Below are positions 1 to 9,126 of a stretch of 35,672 nt of DNA, piece by piece; position 1 is the stretch's first letter; the number at the start of each line of letters is the position of its first letter. The stretch lies in the NCBI RefSeq assembly GCF_000208925.1, contig NW_001914933.1, positions 22,724 to 58,395 on the forward strand, written 5' to 3'. Origin of the DNA: Entamoeba histolytica HM-1:IMSS. Taxonomy: Eukaryota; Evosea; Mastigamoebida; Endamoebidae. The translations under genes were made by a program, and so were the position numbers. The notes beneath the pieces were generated by a model. It worked only from the letters and a program-made list of their open reading frames with translations, was not told where the DNA came from and did not search any database.

Positions 1-1607
1 TCTATTTTATTAAATGAAAATGAATGAGAATATTGAGCATCAAAATAAGCAATGAAATTATGCATCTAAATAATTTACAAAAATGAAAAAGAAGCAAAAA
101 AATTTGAATACATAGAATATTCAACTTATTATATTTTGCTCCTACAAAAATAAAAAAATATGATAAATACAGGAATTGTAAATATTTATGTTTATATTTT
201 ATAACCATTTGTATTTATTTTGTATGAAGTATTAATGAAATAGATGATTTGGTTATTCATATTTAATTATTTGTATTCTTTTATTTGTATTCTTTTTGTT
301 CGTGTGTTATTTATTTTTATATATTTATTTCTTTTATTATATTATTTATTATTCTTATTATCTATATATTATTATATTCTTCTTGTTTTATTATTTTTCT
401 ATTTTTATTATTTTTATTATTTGAATATTCATCTTTTCATCTTTTATATTCTTATCATTTATATCTATTTTCAATTTATATTTATTCTCTTTTGATTTAT
501 ATTATATCTTTTCTTATCTTTTCTCTATTTATTTATCATTTATTCTTATTATTCTTTTTTTCTATATTCAATCTATGTCATATACTCATATCATTTTCAT
601 TTATATTTTATCACTTATTACATGTTATAATAATAACATAACACATATGATTGAATATATAATAAATATCATGTTTAAATTATATACATAAATAAAAAAC
701 ATAAAAATAACAAAATATTTTTCATCAATAAAACAATATTAATTATTTTACATCATTAAATTAGACACTTTTATTGGATATTTCTCATTTTTACAATAAA
801 AAATACACATTTTATTTCTTCTTTCTTCTTTTATCATCTCTTTTGTTTTATTACGCTTTATCTTCTTTCTTTTTATCTTCTCTACTTTCTGCTTTTATTC
901 TTTCTTCATCTTATTCTATTTCTTACTTTCTTTTTATTCTTTTATATCTTTCTCTTCTTTTTCCATTATTTGATTTTTTCGTTGTCTAATTACTTCAATG
1001 GTTAACACAAACTTAATTTCATTTTTTTGTAAAATACTGTGTAATGATAATATCATATCATTTCAACAAATATTGTTTTGAAGTGAGTTGTTTTAGTATC
1101 AGTTTATCTAAAAATACATAATTCAATACACAAACAATAACTTATTCAGTATTAACGTTCAATTCAAATACAGGTTGATAAAAAAGAATAATCATTACAA
1201 AACTCTATTCTGGCATGAAAAATGAAGAAGGTAATTGAATTATAGTTATAAAAACTGTATTGAATAACAATAAATTTCTCAAAAAGTCTATTAAAAATTA
1301 ACACCTCCATTAATGTGGTTTTATCTTACTGAGTCAATATAAAAAAGAAACTAGAATGTTAAATGACTGTGTTATGATGAAAACTATAACACATGCACTA
1401 AAATAGAATAAGAAATATATAACCACAAAAATAAAACAAAAAGACAACTTCCATAGCTAAAAAAGAGATGGCAGAAGAGCCAATATTAATGTTATTTTAA
1501 TGTCTTATAAGATTAACTTGACTTTCAATATTGATGACAAATTAAACCGATAAATAATACGATTAAAAAAAAAAGATAAAACGAATAACAACCACTATTA
1601 TTATGAC
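1..1607. other. A/T-rich spacer with G-poor pyrimidine tracts, no gene seen
   Basis: I see no credible gene here. About 244-640 and 774-990 the + strand is made almost only of T, A and C, with very few G. This produces open frames rich in Leu, Ile, Phe, Tyr and Ser that are products of base composition: they lack domains, sensible start contexts and the codon bias of the real genes. The rest (1000-1607) is ordinary A/T spacer and would contain the 3' untranslated end of the minus-strand E2 gene. Confidence 0.6.
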
Positions 1608-2087
1608 TTAACAATATTCAGGAAAAACATCTTGAAATAATTTAAATCCTTGATTCCATCTAATTGAATCTTTAGCATATTGCCTTTTTTTGGAATCACT
1701 ATCATTAAATGAACCAACCCCACAATCAGTTCCAGTCATAAAAGACAATAGTCCCATTAATACAGAGAAGACATTATATGACGGACTCCAAGTTTCTGGA
1801 TGGAAATTAGAAATAGAAATACAAATTTTTTGATTTGGTTTGAATCTTCCTGATGGAGTAAACATTTCAATAGATGGTGGTCTGAATGGATAATCGAATG
1901 GAAGAGTTACTTTACCAAAATACATCCCACCTTCATATGGTGTATCTTTTGGTCCAATGAAAATGTAATAACAATTTAGAATGTTATTTGGGTCGAATCG
2001 TTGAATAATTAGAGGGTCTTTTTGTTGTTGACATTGTTTCATTTCTATACTAATTTTTTTCCTACAAATTGGTGAAGCTTGATTCAT
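1608..2087 (-). CDS. Ubiquitin-conjugating enzyme E2, Ubc6/UBE2J type, without membrane tail
   Basis: A 159-residue E2 that carries ubiquitin as a thioester and passes it on with an E3 ligase. The UBC fold spans almost the whole protein. The stretch YIFIGPKDTPYEGG is at residues 41-54, DYPFRPPS at 65-72, and the active-site cysteine is most likely C89 in KICISISNFHPETW. The usual HPN motif before the active site is replaced by FTPSGRF, which is the mark of the Ubc6/UBE2J family, as is the following HPETWSPSYNV segment. Family members in yeast and animals are about 250-320 residues and end in a membrane anchor that places them at the ER for ERAD; this protein stops soon after the UBC core at a terminal Cys and has no hydrophobic tail. 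Either it is cytosolic or it is recruited by a partner. A perfect AATGAACT box lies 26 bases before the ATG. Family call is firm; ER role is inference. Confidence 0.9.
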   Translation of the reverse strand: MNQASPICRKKISIEMKQCQQQKDPLIIQRFDPNNILNCYYIFIGPKDTPYEGGMYFGKVTLPFDYPFRPPSIEMFTPSGRFKPNQKICISISNFHPETWSPSYNVFSVLMGLLSFMTGTDCGVGSFNDSDSKKRQYAKDSIRWNQGFKLFQDVFPEYC

Positions 2088-4330
2088 TTGTTTGTTAATT
2101 TCTTACTTTTTCAGTTCATTTCATGAAATTCATTTTTGAAGAAGTTTTTTAAAAAGAATGAGTAAACCAAAACCCTGAAAACTTGTTGTAGATTTTTATT
2201 ACCAACATCACTACATTCAGTGACATTGTCATTAATTTCCTGAGAATAAAACAAACTACAAAAACATATTAGAATAACACTTCAATTGGTTATACTTTGT
2301 TATTTCTTTAAAAAGAATTGAAGTAAAATAACGTACACCCAAAGAAGAAAAAAGAATGAAATAAAACATATCAATCAGTAATTTGTATTACTAACATTGA
2401 TTAAGAAAAAAGTAATGATAATTCTCAGTAATTTAACAAATGTTTTACCACTTTAAATAGTGTATTTTAACTGTCATTCAATACAAAGAAATATTCATTC
2501 TTAGAAAATTCACTGTATTTTATAAAGAATGGATAATAACCATGAAGAATAACCAATTTACCTAATGAAACACTAAGAAAACACAAGAACATCATTTCAA
2601 TGTCATTAAAATTCTATAGAAGCAATTTTTAATGAAAAACAGTATGAACAAATGTTTAACTAAGACAAAAGAAGAAATACATACTCTAGAAATTCAAAAA
2701 AAAACTATTATCACCAAATTAACAATGAAGAAACAACTACATTTGAAATAATGATCTAACCAAATACGTTATTCGTAGAATATTAAATAATGAATAATAG
2801 AAAGTAATAATTAATTGTAATAATACAAATGAAAGAATTATTTATGTAATAAAAATACTCAAACTGTAATGACAAATAATAGTTCTGATGAAGTTTATGT
2901 TTTAACTAGAAACTAAGTACAATACACTATGTCTTACATGGTGTAATAAATAATATGGAATAATTCACTTGAAATCAAATATGTAAACATTTGTAGATAT
3001 AATGAATAAATCTCTAAGATGAATTAATTAAATACTTCAGTATTAAAAACAAGGAACAACCATTAAATACATAATATTCATGATTAGAATGAAATATATT
3101 TTACTATAAAAATACCAACTGATATCCTTGGTTTAAAAATGATATAATTCTTGTTGGATGGTATATAATTGATTAAATAAGAAAGTAAAAAAGATTATTC
3201 AACCTCATCAATAAATAATTCTATTCTTATATTAATATATTCTAAAATTCTTTTATTTATTAGTATCTAATGAGTTACTTAAAAGAAATAATGATCCCGA
3301 ATAAATAATCACAGAAACATCATGTCTCAATGTTAAAAAACCTACAAAATCGGTTAATAAATTAAATACACTCAAAAACTACAAAGAGAAGTTACAAATA
3401 AATCATGTCATGAAAACACTCAAATATAAAGAAAAAACAATTAATTAGTTATTCATCAGAAGAGTATTGTTATTGCTTTGGGTAAATAATGTAGTTTTCC
3501 TATTTTGTTTCATAACAAGATGAAACATCAACAATAAAATGAAAAGACAAATAACAAAATAATGTTGTATGAAAGATACTATAAAATATAATAAGAAAAA
3601 CTATTTAAATGATGAGAAAGTGAATCTTAAAAAAACAAAAGATTGTTCACAACTTATAAATAATAATCAGAAAATTCTCTTATATTACATCTCAATGAAA
3701 ATAATTATTAGTAAAGAAAATCCTTGGATCTTCACTCATCGTTTGTCTATTAACTATTTATAGAAATCGTTACATAAACTGAAAACAAACATGAAAAAAA
3801 AAATAGAAAGAGAGGAAGTATGAAAGAAAACTGAAAAAGAATAGTGAGATTTGAACTTATAAAAACGAAATACGTCAAATCAATGAAAATAAAAACAAAA
3901 TAAGAGTTAGAAAAATAGTTTAACTCAAAAATCCAAAATCAAATGAAGATTAACAACATCATAAAATATCATAAATGAAGAAATTATTAATTATACAAAT
4001 ATCCTAAATATTAAGATATTTTAAATGAGTGTTGGGATTCAAAAGTGATGAGACAAGAGTATTTGGAGATTATAGTGGTTGAAAGACTTAAAAAAGACAA
4101 AAAACTAGAAACAAAAGAAAACGTGGCAAAAAAAAAAGAGAAAAAGGAATAAAGAGAATCTTCGAAGTAATTGAAAAAAAAGAAGAGAAAAGGAAAAAAA
4201 GAAATCCCGAAAAAAGAGGGGAAAAAAAGGGATAGAAAAGAATAGCTAAAAATGAAATAAAAAGAAAATAAGAAAAATAAGAAAGCTGAAAAAGATAAGA
4301 AAAGAAGAACTAAAAAGACAAAGAAAAAAG
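2088..4330. other. 2.2-kb A/T spacer ending in a homopurine leader
   Basis: Between the E2 gene and the CID-RRM gene. From 2088 to about 4050 I see only A/T-rich sequence with no gene, tRNA or recognisable retroelement; a 64-codon frame at 3569-3763 looks random. From about 4080 to 4330 the + strand becomes strongly purine-rich (runs of A and G, few pyrimidines) and runs directly into the ATG of the CID-RRM gene. Confidence 0.55.
2113..2120 (-). promoter_or_regulatory. GAAC core promoter element of the E2 gene
   Basis: Read on the minus strand this is AATGAACT, an exact match to the Entamoeba GAAC element consensus, 26 bases upstream of the E2 start codon. Entamoeba 5' untranslated regions are typically very short, so the spacing fits a core promoter. 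No clear TATA-like box accompanies it. Confidence 0.55.
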
Positions 4331-5319
4331 ATGTCAACTACAAATGACCCTAATCAATTTGATATGAAATTAGTAAATGCTTTAATTGATATTAGTCATG
4401 GACCTGAGATGGTTGGATGTAAATCATTAGAAGTAATTATTGATTTAGTGTATCAATATCCTAATTCAATCGAAACATTAATATTTAGAGTTGAACAATT
4501 TATAGACGCAGCACCACCAGCATATTTATTAGCTGGATTATATCTTATTGATTCATTAATCCGATATCTTTCTGATGAGAATGCAATTACAGTAGAACAA
4601 AGACTAACAAGTAAATTATCAGAAATTATTAGAAGAATTTGTAATACACCACTAACAACAAGAGTTTGTTTTATTTTAAAATTTAAAAAAAAAAATAGAA
4701 AGAACTAATTTTTAAGGAAAAAGCAAGGACATTATTAGAACATTGGCAAAGACATAAAACATTTGGAGATGAATTAATTGAGAGTTGTATTAATATATTG
4801 AGAAGAAGTGAAATTCCTAACGACATAAATGCTATTAAAATTAAAACAAATGTTATATTATTAACACAATTACCAAGTGATTGGAATGAATACCGAATTA
4901 AAGAATATGCAAATGAAGTAACACAAGTATTAAGAGTATCAACTAAAAGTGAAAGACATTTTGCTTTTATTGCTACACCAACAAGAAGTGATGCAGAGAA
5001 ATTAAAAGAAGTTCTTCAACGTAGAGTAGCAGAAACTAAAGGACATATTATACCTAAAGTTGTATGGGGAACAGAATATTGGATGAAAAGTTTTAAATTT
5101 GAAGATGAAGAAGGAATCTGTACTATTAGTAAAGATAAAATTCCTCCTGATATTATTGTTAATGAACAAGATGGAACATATACTGTACAACGACCGAATG
5201 ATATGCGTATGTCTATTAGAATGTCTAGAGAAGAACCTTATAATTCCAGAAGGTATATGCCTCGACCACGATCTAGAGAATCAGTATCACAAAGAGAACG
5301 GTCTGAGTCAAGAGGTTAA
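4331..5319 (+). CDS. CID + RRM protein of the Nrd1/Seb1/SCAF8 family (two exons)
   Basis: Predicted RNA polymerase II CTD-interacting and RNA-binding factor. Exon 1 (4331-4663, 111 codons) encodes most of a CID, the helical domain that reads phosphorylated polymerase tails. It is followed by an intron opening with GTTTGTT at 4664. Exon 2 starts at 4699 (after TAG) or 4717 (after AAG); both keep the frame, giving 317 or 311 residues. The sequence LLEHWQRHKTF just after the junction resembles the last CID helices. Next comes an RRM-like domain (from TNVILLTQLPSDWNEYRIKE), then KVVWGTEYW...GICTISKDKIPPD, which resembles the segment downstream of the RRM in Nrd1, Seb1 and SCAF4/8. The tail is rich in Arg and Ser. 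In yeasts such proteins couple transcription termination to RNA 3' processing; that role here is inference. No intron-free reading is possible because exon 1 runs into TAA soon after the junction. Confidence 0.8.
4664..4698 (+). other. Intron of the CID-RRM gene (alternative end 4716)
   Basis: Opens with GTTTGTT, the usual Entamoeba 5' splice motif. The first in-frame acceptor is TAG at 4696-4698 (35-base intron, unusually short); an AAG at 4714-4716 would give 53 bases and also keep frame. TAG is the normal Entamoeba acceptor, and the extra six residues KELIFK fit a CID helix, so I slightly prefer 4698. Confidence 0.6.
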
Positions 5320-6891
5320 ATGATGTAGATGAATTAAAATAAAGTAGTCAAGGTAGTTAAAGGATTTTATAGAAAAGAACGTTAAAGAGAGTGATTGAAA
5401 CGGTTTTATTTTATTGAATAGTTTTGATTTATATACTTTTTATTATCCTTTTACTATTCAATAAAATTTATAAAAAAAAAATAGACTGTAAAACGATTTG
5501 AGAAAGATTTGTATATAAAACTCACTTACTCAATAATTTCCATTCCAATCAAAGTTAGTTGATATGAATTATAACAAAACAAACAAAAATAAACTCAACT
5601 TACTTTTAAATGAATATATAAAAATGTATATTATAATTCTTTATTTCTGTTTATATTTAACATTTCAGAATGAAGGAGATACAAAATATTTATTTGGTAT
5701 AATTCATTAGATAAACATATTATGTTGACTATGAATCTAATTTTTATTTTGTGTTATATCATTTTCAATGTTATAAATGAAATTTGAATTTGACTTATTT
5801 TATTAAGAAAAGTACTGTTGATAGACTATGAACTTCATTTATTCTTCTATTAGTTGTTTGACAAATTACTACAATAAACAAATCAATAAAGTTTTTTTTA
5901 AATGAATATAAAAAATATGTGTTATTCTTTTTTTACAAACAGATTAGAATGAATCTTCAATGGTTTGTTGATTTGTGTTGACTTTAACTATTTTATTCAT
6001 TTAGTAAGTTTATGAAATTTCTTTTGTTTATACAAAATAGTGTTATATGTTTTATTAAGAAGATTTTCATTCATTACTATCAAAAAGAAATGTTTTTAAT
6101 CATATTGGTTATTATCATAATGAACATAAAACATAGATTTAAAGGATGTAATATAATACTATATCATATTTGTTTTAATCTAAATTCAAAAAATAAAATA
6201 GAAAAATAAAAATAAAAACACAATGTTTTTTAATGATGATTTGGATGAGTTTAAAGGAATTGTTTTTTGATTTTGAAGTGCGATTTTTTGGTATTTTTTT
6301 CATCAATATCTGTATGACTTTTTTGGTTTCGTTGTTGATTACCTCAAAGCCAAACTTAAAATTAGAATTAATTTATAAGATATAATGTCTTTAATAGAAT
6401 TAAACATTAAGCAACAGAACAAATAAATAATTAATAAGAGATATTTCTAACATGTTTTGGTATTAGAAAATAAACTAATAATTTAATAGAACAGAGATAG
6501 TTTCAAGATTGAATGAATTTCAATCAATGAACAAATTGAATAAATAGATCTACTTTTTTCAACTAGAATTCAATTCGAACAACAAGTATTTACACGTCAT
6601 TTAACCATTTCCAGAAGGAAAGAATTGACCAAATTTAATTTGCGAATTTAGACAAAAAAAGAAATGAAAGAAACAAAGAAAAAAGAACCAAAAAGAACCA
6701 AATGACATTCTATTCATATGATATTCCTATTGTTCTTTTAGAAGTAGAAGAAATCCTTTTTGCTTCGATTGACCAAAAAATGCTTCTACCAATTCTTTAT
6801 CTTTCTTCTCTCCTTCCAAACCAAAGCAAAAACATGGTAGAGCATATATAAATAATAACTGGAATAAAATTTAATATAAACAAATACACAT
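5320..6891. other. 1.6-kb A/T spacer with possible degenerate direct repeats; aspartase promoter at its end
   Basis: No gene is supported. Two blocks about 290 bases apart, around 5605 and 5897, both begin TTTTAAATGAATATA and have loosely similar continuations, which may be a decayed tandem duplication. Around 6680-6710 the motif AAAAGAACCAAA occurs twice in tandem. The last 200 bases are less A/T-biased and should hold the promoter of the aspartase gene. Confidence 0.45.
6843..6853 (+). promoter_or_regulatory. TATA-like box of the aspartase gene
   Basis: CATATATAAAT, about 40 bases before the ATG at 6892, is placed like other Entamoeba TATA-like elements, although it matches the GTATTTAAAG consensus only loosely. 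Confidence 0.35.
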
Positions 6892-8310
6892 ATGGAATAC
6901 AGACTTGAGAAAGATTCACTTGGAGAAGTTCAAGTACCAAAAGATGCATATTATGGAGCACAAACTATGAGAGCTACAAAGAATTTCCCAATTACACATC
7001 ATAAAGTTGATCCAGATTTTATTCATGCATTTGGATATGTTAAAGAAGCTACTGCTTATGCTAATTGTGTTGATGGTATTTTAGATAAAGAAAAAGCTGA
7101 TTATATTATGAAAGCAGCACGTGAATTGGCAGAAGGTAAATTTGATGAATCAGTTGTTGTTGATCCAATTCAAGGAGGAGCTGGAACTTCACTTAATATG
7201 AATTGTAATGAAATTATTGCTAATAGAGCATTAGAATTAATGGGACAAAGTAGATATCATCCAGATATTATTTCACCAAATACTCATGTTAATATGTCAC
7301 AATCTACTAATGATGCATTCCCAACTGCATTCCATATTGCAGGATTATGGAAAATTGATAGATTAATTGCAGAAATGAAACTTTGTTATGAAGAAATTGA
7401 AAAGAAAGCCGTTGAATTTAATGATTATTTGAAAATGGGAAGAACTCATTTACAAGACGCTGTTCCAATTAGATTTTCTCAAGAACTTAGAGCATATAAT
7501 TGTATTATTAAAAGAGGATGGGAAAGATTAGAAAGATCTAAAGCAGCATTTGAAGGAATTAATATGGGAGCAACAGCAGTTGGTACGGGATTAAATGCAG
7601 AACCAAAATTCATTGAAGCAGTTACAAAGAAATTAGCAGAAATTAGTAAAACAAATGTCAAGAATGTTCCTGATCTTGTTGATGGAACTCAAAACTCTGA
7701 TTGTTATCTTGAAGTTCATGCTGCTGTTAGTATTATTGCATGCTGTATGAGTAAAGTTGCTAATGATCTTAGATTAATGACATCAGGACCAAGATGTGGA
7801 TTAGGAGAAATCTTATTACCACCAAGACAACCAGGAAGTTCTATTATGCCAGGAAAAGTTAATCCAGTTATTGCTGAAGTTATGAATCAAACTTGTTTCC
7901 AAGTTATTGGTAATAACACTACAATTATGTGGGCTGCATCTGCTGGACAATTTGAACTTAATGTTATGGAACCAGTTATGTTTTATGATCTTCTTACTTC
8001 ACTTGAAATAATGAAGAATGCATTCTTCACTTTTAGAACAAATCTTGTTCATGACTTAAAAGCAAATAAAGAAAGAATGCAATGGTTTGTTGATAATTCT
8101 GTTGGAGTTATTACTGCACTTAATCCACATGTTGGTTATGAAGTTGCTGCTGCTACTGCTAAAGAAGCTATTGCTAGTGGAAGACCTGTTAGAGATATCA
8201 TTCTTGAAAAGGGTGTTTTGACTAAAGAACAACTTGATATTATCTTAAGACCTGATGAAATGACTACTCCAGGAATTGCTGGTGCTGAATTACTTCATAA
8301 TAAGAAATAA
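6892..8310 (+). CDS. Aspartate ammonia-lyase (aspartase)
   Basis: A 472-residue cytosolic enzyme of the aspartase/fumarase superfamily. It would convert L-aspartate to fumarate and ammonia, feeding amino-acid carbon into the amoeba's anaerobic metabolism. The N-terminal DSLGEVQVP and AYYGAQT, the GAGTSLNMNCNE segment near residue 100, GRTHLQDAVP near 180, and the signature loop GSSIMPGKVNP at 315-325 (catalytic Ser expected at 316/317) are all present. The loop continues VIAE, as in aspartases, rather than TQCE as in class II fumarases; this and the N-terminal AYYGAQT favour aspartase. Length equals that of bacterial aspartases and there is no targeting peptide. Close likeness to bacterial enzymes fits acquisition by lateral transfer. 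Codon use is strongly biased (AGA, GGA, CCA), implying high expression. No intron. Confidence 0.93.
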   Translation: MEYRLEKDSLGEVQVPKDAYYGAQTMRATKNFPITHHKVDPDFIHAFGYVKEATAYANCVDGILDKEKADYIMKAARELAEGKFDESVVVDPIQGGAGTSLNMNCNEIIANRALELMGQSRYHPDIISPNTHVNMSQSTNDAFPTAFHIAGLWKIDRLIAEMKLCYEEIEKKAVEFNDYLKMGRTHLQDAVPIRFSQELRAYNCIIKRGWERLERSKAAFEGINMGATAVGTGLNAEPKFIEAVTKKLAEISKTNVKNVPDLVDGTQNSDCYLEVHAAVSIIACCMSKVANDLRLMTSGPRCGLGEILLPPRQPGSSIMPGKVNPVIAEVMNQTCFQVIGNNTTIMWAASAGQFELNVMEPVMFYDLLTSLEIMKNAFFTFRTNLVHDLKANKERMQWFVDNSVGVITALNPHVGYEVAAATAKEAIASGRPVRDIILEKGVLTKEQLDIILRPDEMTTPGIAGAELLHNKK

Positions 8311-9126
8311 AATCTTTTACTTCTTTAATAAAACAATTCATTTTTAATTGAATTTCTTTCATTTTTTTGAGTTATTTGTTTTCTTCTTTGAAGATAAATT
8401 TGACAATTATTGAATTATTTCTATTATAATTGTGTTATTATCTTTTCTTTAGATAAATGTCTTTCTTCTCTTCTAACAATAAAAACTTGTTTTTTTCTTT
8501 TAAATATCAAAATACTTTTATTCATAATAACTTTCACTTGTTATATTCGATTATGAATCATTCACAATTTTTTTTATCAAGAAGTTGTTATAATAACTGA
8601 TGATAACTTCATGGATAATTGTAACCTGTAATTTAAGTATATTTTTGTTGTATGGTTATTGTTATACTTTTGATAAGTAATATTTGAAATAAAAAATAAT
8701 ACAACAAAATATTATAAAAAATGTTATTAATAAATTAGTTTTATTTTAATAGTTTTATAATTATTAATTTATTATAAAATATTTCTTTAGTTGTATTTTT
8801 AATACTTTTAATTAATTTTTCTTAATTAATATTATAGAATACCATCATTTCTTATATATCATTAAGTTATTTTCTTCTCACAACTTTCATTAATTTCATT
8901 TTTATTATTATTTATTTTGTTATTGAACAATGAATATAACATATTATTATTTGACTTATTTGATTTATTCTTTCTGACTAATTTCTTAATTGATTTAAAC
9001 CTTTTTGATAGTATAGTTATTGTTTCTTGGTTTGAAGTACAAAACTTTTTTTTAATGACTGTAATAAAGGAAGTTATATGACTATTCAATTATCTGAATG
9101 GTTCGTTGTTTCTATGAATGATAATA
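8311..9126. other. A/T spacer between convergent genes, with an imperfect inverted repeat
   Basis: Lies between the 3' ends of the aspartase and the minus-strand type II membrane protein gene. No gene is supported: a 75-codon minus frame at 8862-9089 is a low-complexity Lys/Asn/Ser sequence. An A/T-rich imperfect inverted repeat occupies about 8695-8802 (listed separately). Confidence 0.5.
8695..8802. repeat. Imperfect A/T inverted repeat
   Basis: The left arm, beginning AATAATACAACAAAATATT, pairs with a right arm ending near ATATTTCTTTAGTTGTATT, with several mismatches and gaps; a further TTTTTGTTGTA lies just upstream near 8643. The two arms are around 50 bases each and meet near 8748. It could be a remnant of a small non-autonomous element or simply A/T-rich palindromic spacer between two convergent genes. 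Confidence 0.4.

Noticed and set aside
2..641. Open frames of 68-118 codons on both strands
   Set aside because: Low-complexity hydrophobic translations of A/T- and pyrimidine-biased spacer; no domain and no gene-like codon bias.
774..989. 71-codon Leu/Ser/Phe-rich frame
   Set aside because: Product of a TTC/TTT-rich tract, not a membrane protein gene.
3569..3763. 64-codon Lys/Asn/Ile-rich frame
   Set aside because: Random A-rich translation without domain or promoter.
4011..4337. 108-codon minus frame rich in Phe and Ser
   Set aside because: Antisense of the homopurine leader; composition alone explains it.
6012..6209. 65-codon frame
   Set aside because: A/T-rich, isolated, no recognisable features.
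6892..8310. Class II fumarase
   Set aside because: The sequence after the GSSIMPGKVNP loop (VIAE) and the N-terminal AYYGAQT fit aspartase better.
8862..9089. 75-codon Lys/Asn/Ser-rich minus frame downstream of the type II membrane protein
   Set aside because: Considered as a 3' exon, but the upstream gene ends cleanly and no splice motif joins them; low complexity.
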